Source: Planctomycetota bacterium (GTDB taxonomy: Bacteria; Planctomycetota; Phycisphaerae; WQYP01). From it: DNA of 5,331 nt. The stretch lies in NCBI GenBank assembly GCA_021795535.1, contig JAJYPG010000128.1, positions 1 through 5,331 on the forward strand, written 5' to 3'. This document shows positions 4,704 through 5,331 of this stretch, piece by piece (position 1 is the stretch's first letter; the number at the start of each line of letters is the position of its first letter). The position numbers were made by a program, and so were the translations under genes. Below the pieces are notes generated by a model, which searched no databases, was not told the origin of the DNA, and was given only the letters and a program-made list of their open reading frames with translations.

Positions 4704-5331
4704 CTACTGTGAAGGCATGTAGGCATTCGCCCGCGACGCGGATAGTCGCTCAAATATCAACGGCTGTTTAGGCAACAGGTGCGGCAAGGTGTGTGAATCA
4801 AGAAATGCGATGAGGTTTTTCCGACTGCGAAGGATGTCCGCAGGCACAAAGGTGCCTGCAGCCATCCTTTTAAGGGTGCTTTGCCCCTTGTCGGCGACGG
4901 GTACCAACAAAGGGTAAACCGCAAGCCGGTTTGGCTTGATGTTTCTCAACTCCACCAGGTAAAAAATTCGTGCCATCCCGGTGGCTCGCGCCGCAGCCAA
5001 CCCTGCCTTTTTTAGTGCGGAGCTGTAGTCCGCAGGCTGACCCGCAGGCGAGTGTTTGGCCCACCATGCCTCCATGGATGGAGAGTAAATGAAATGCGGG
5101 TCCAGGGAACGGCAGCTAAGCCAGAGCCGGCCATGGATATTCGTTAAACTGCCGATGAACGTAGCGGTAAAGTTTCCCTTCAGTTCGGCCTTGGCACCGG
5201 GCGCGGTGGGTTTGTAGGCGGACCAGGTGATGACATACCGCCGTTTCCCCAATGGGTAGACGCACACGATATTCTCAACGGCGTGCTTCGTCCCTTGCCG
5301 CAATTGCCACAGGCCTAAAAGATTTCTATTC
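4704..5331 (-). CDS. Hypothetical protein, N-terminus outside window
   Basis: The minus-strand frame is open from the right edge to a TAG at 4706-4704, giving 208 visible residues. I do not recognise the family. A TTG at 5303 could be called as a start, but the frame continues upstream without a stop to the edge (NRNLLGLWQ before it) and there is no clear ribosome binding site, so the gene most likely begins outside. The early part (LLGLWQL, then ENIVCVYPLGKRRYVITWSAY) looks like a beta-rich domain that opens with a GxW motif, as in many small secreted or lipoprotein-like beta proteins; that is only a resemblance. Further on are GNFTATFIGSLTNIHGRLWLSCRSL, a short helix-like stretch SALKKAGLAAARATGMA, another beta-like part (ARIFYLVELR), and a C-terminal FVPADILRSRKNLIAFLDSH segment. 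No transmembrane segment is seen. It lies upstream of ffs in the same direction, but ffs has its own promoter. Codon use looks normal. Real gene likely, function unknown. Confidence 0.65.
   Translation of the reverse strand, partial: NRNLLGLWQLRQGTKHAVENIVCVYPLGKRRYVITWSAYKPTAPGAKAELKGNFTATFIGSLTNIHGRLWLSCRSLDPHFIYSPSMEAWWAKHSPAGQPADYSSALKKAGLAAARATGMARIFYLVELRNIKPNRLAVYPLLVPVADKGQSTLKRMAAGTFVPADILRSRKNLIAFLDSHTLPHLLPKQPLIFERLSASRANAYMPSQ

Noticed and set aside
5301..5303. TTG at 5303 as the start of the right-edge gene
   Set aside because: The frame is open upstream to the edge and there is no clear ribosome binding site, so a start outside the window is more likely.

Overview
The window looks like the chromosome of a free-living Gram-negative bacterium of roughly 50-55% G+C. 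I infer the Planctomycetes/PVC group, possibly Phycisphaerae, with only moderate confidence. The reasons are the infB-ylxP-rbfA order followed by an EndoIII-like gene instead of truB, the long form of HisG, and hisG sitting next to yajQ. Nothing in the sequence settles the phylum. There is no sign of phage, IS element or CRISPR.

Layout. Positions 1-870 hold the C-terminal half of translation initiation factor IF-2 (infB), cut by the left edge. After a 55-nt gap rich in small stem-loops come ylxP (DUF503 family, 926-1207) and rbfA (1246-1734). Joined to rbfA by a TAATG stop/start overlap is a degenerate HhH-GPD (endonuclease III-like) protein with a His/Lys-rich tail (1734-2588). A 123-nt spacer follows. 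It carries a small possible ORF that starts in another TAATG overlap, and a short hairpin with a T-rich run just ahead of the hisG ribosome binding site. Then come hisG (2712-3596), a 65-residue single-span membrane protein overlapping it by ATGA (3593-3790), and yajQ (3844-4344). All of these are on the + strand.

The right part of the window is transcribed in the opposite direction. A small bacterial SRP RNA (ffs, 4.5S type) lies at 4467-4586 on the - strand, with an extended -10 promoter upstream. An unrecognised protein gene (4704-5331, - strand) runs off the right edge. The stretch 4345-4466 between yajQ and ffs holds no gene or convincing terminator.

How the genes fit together. The left block is a translation/ribosome-maturation operon: IF-2 for initiation, RbfA for 30S maturation, and YlxP, which is usually found with them. 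The middle block starts histidine biosynthesis with HisG, tightly coupled to a tiny membrane protein and close to a YajQ-family nucleotide-binding protein. The SRP RNA serves co-translational membrane targeting. The most interesting points are the catalytically altered HhH-GPD protein, the terminator-like hairpin before hisG, and the coupled membrane microprotein.
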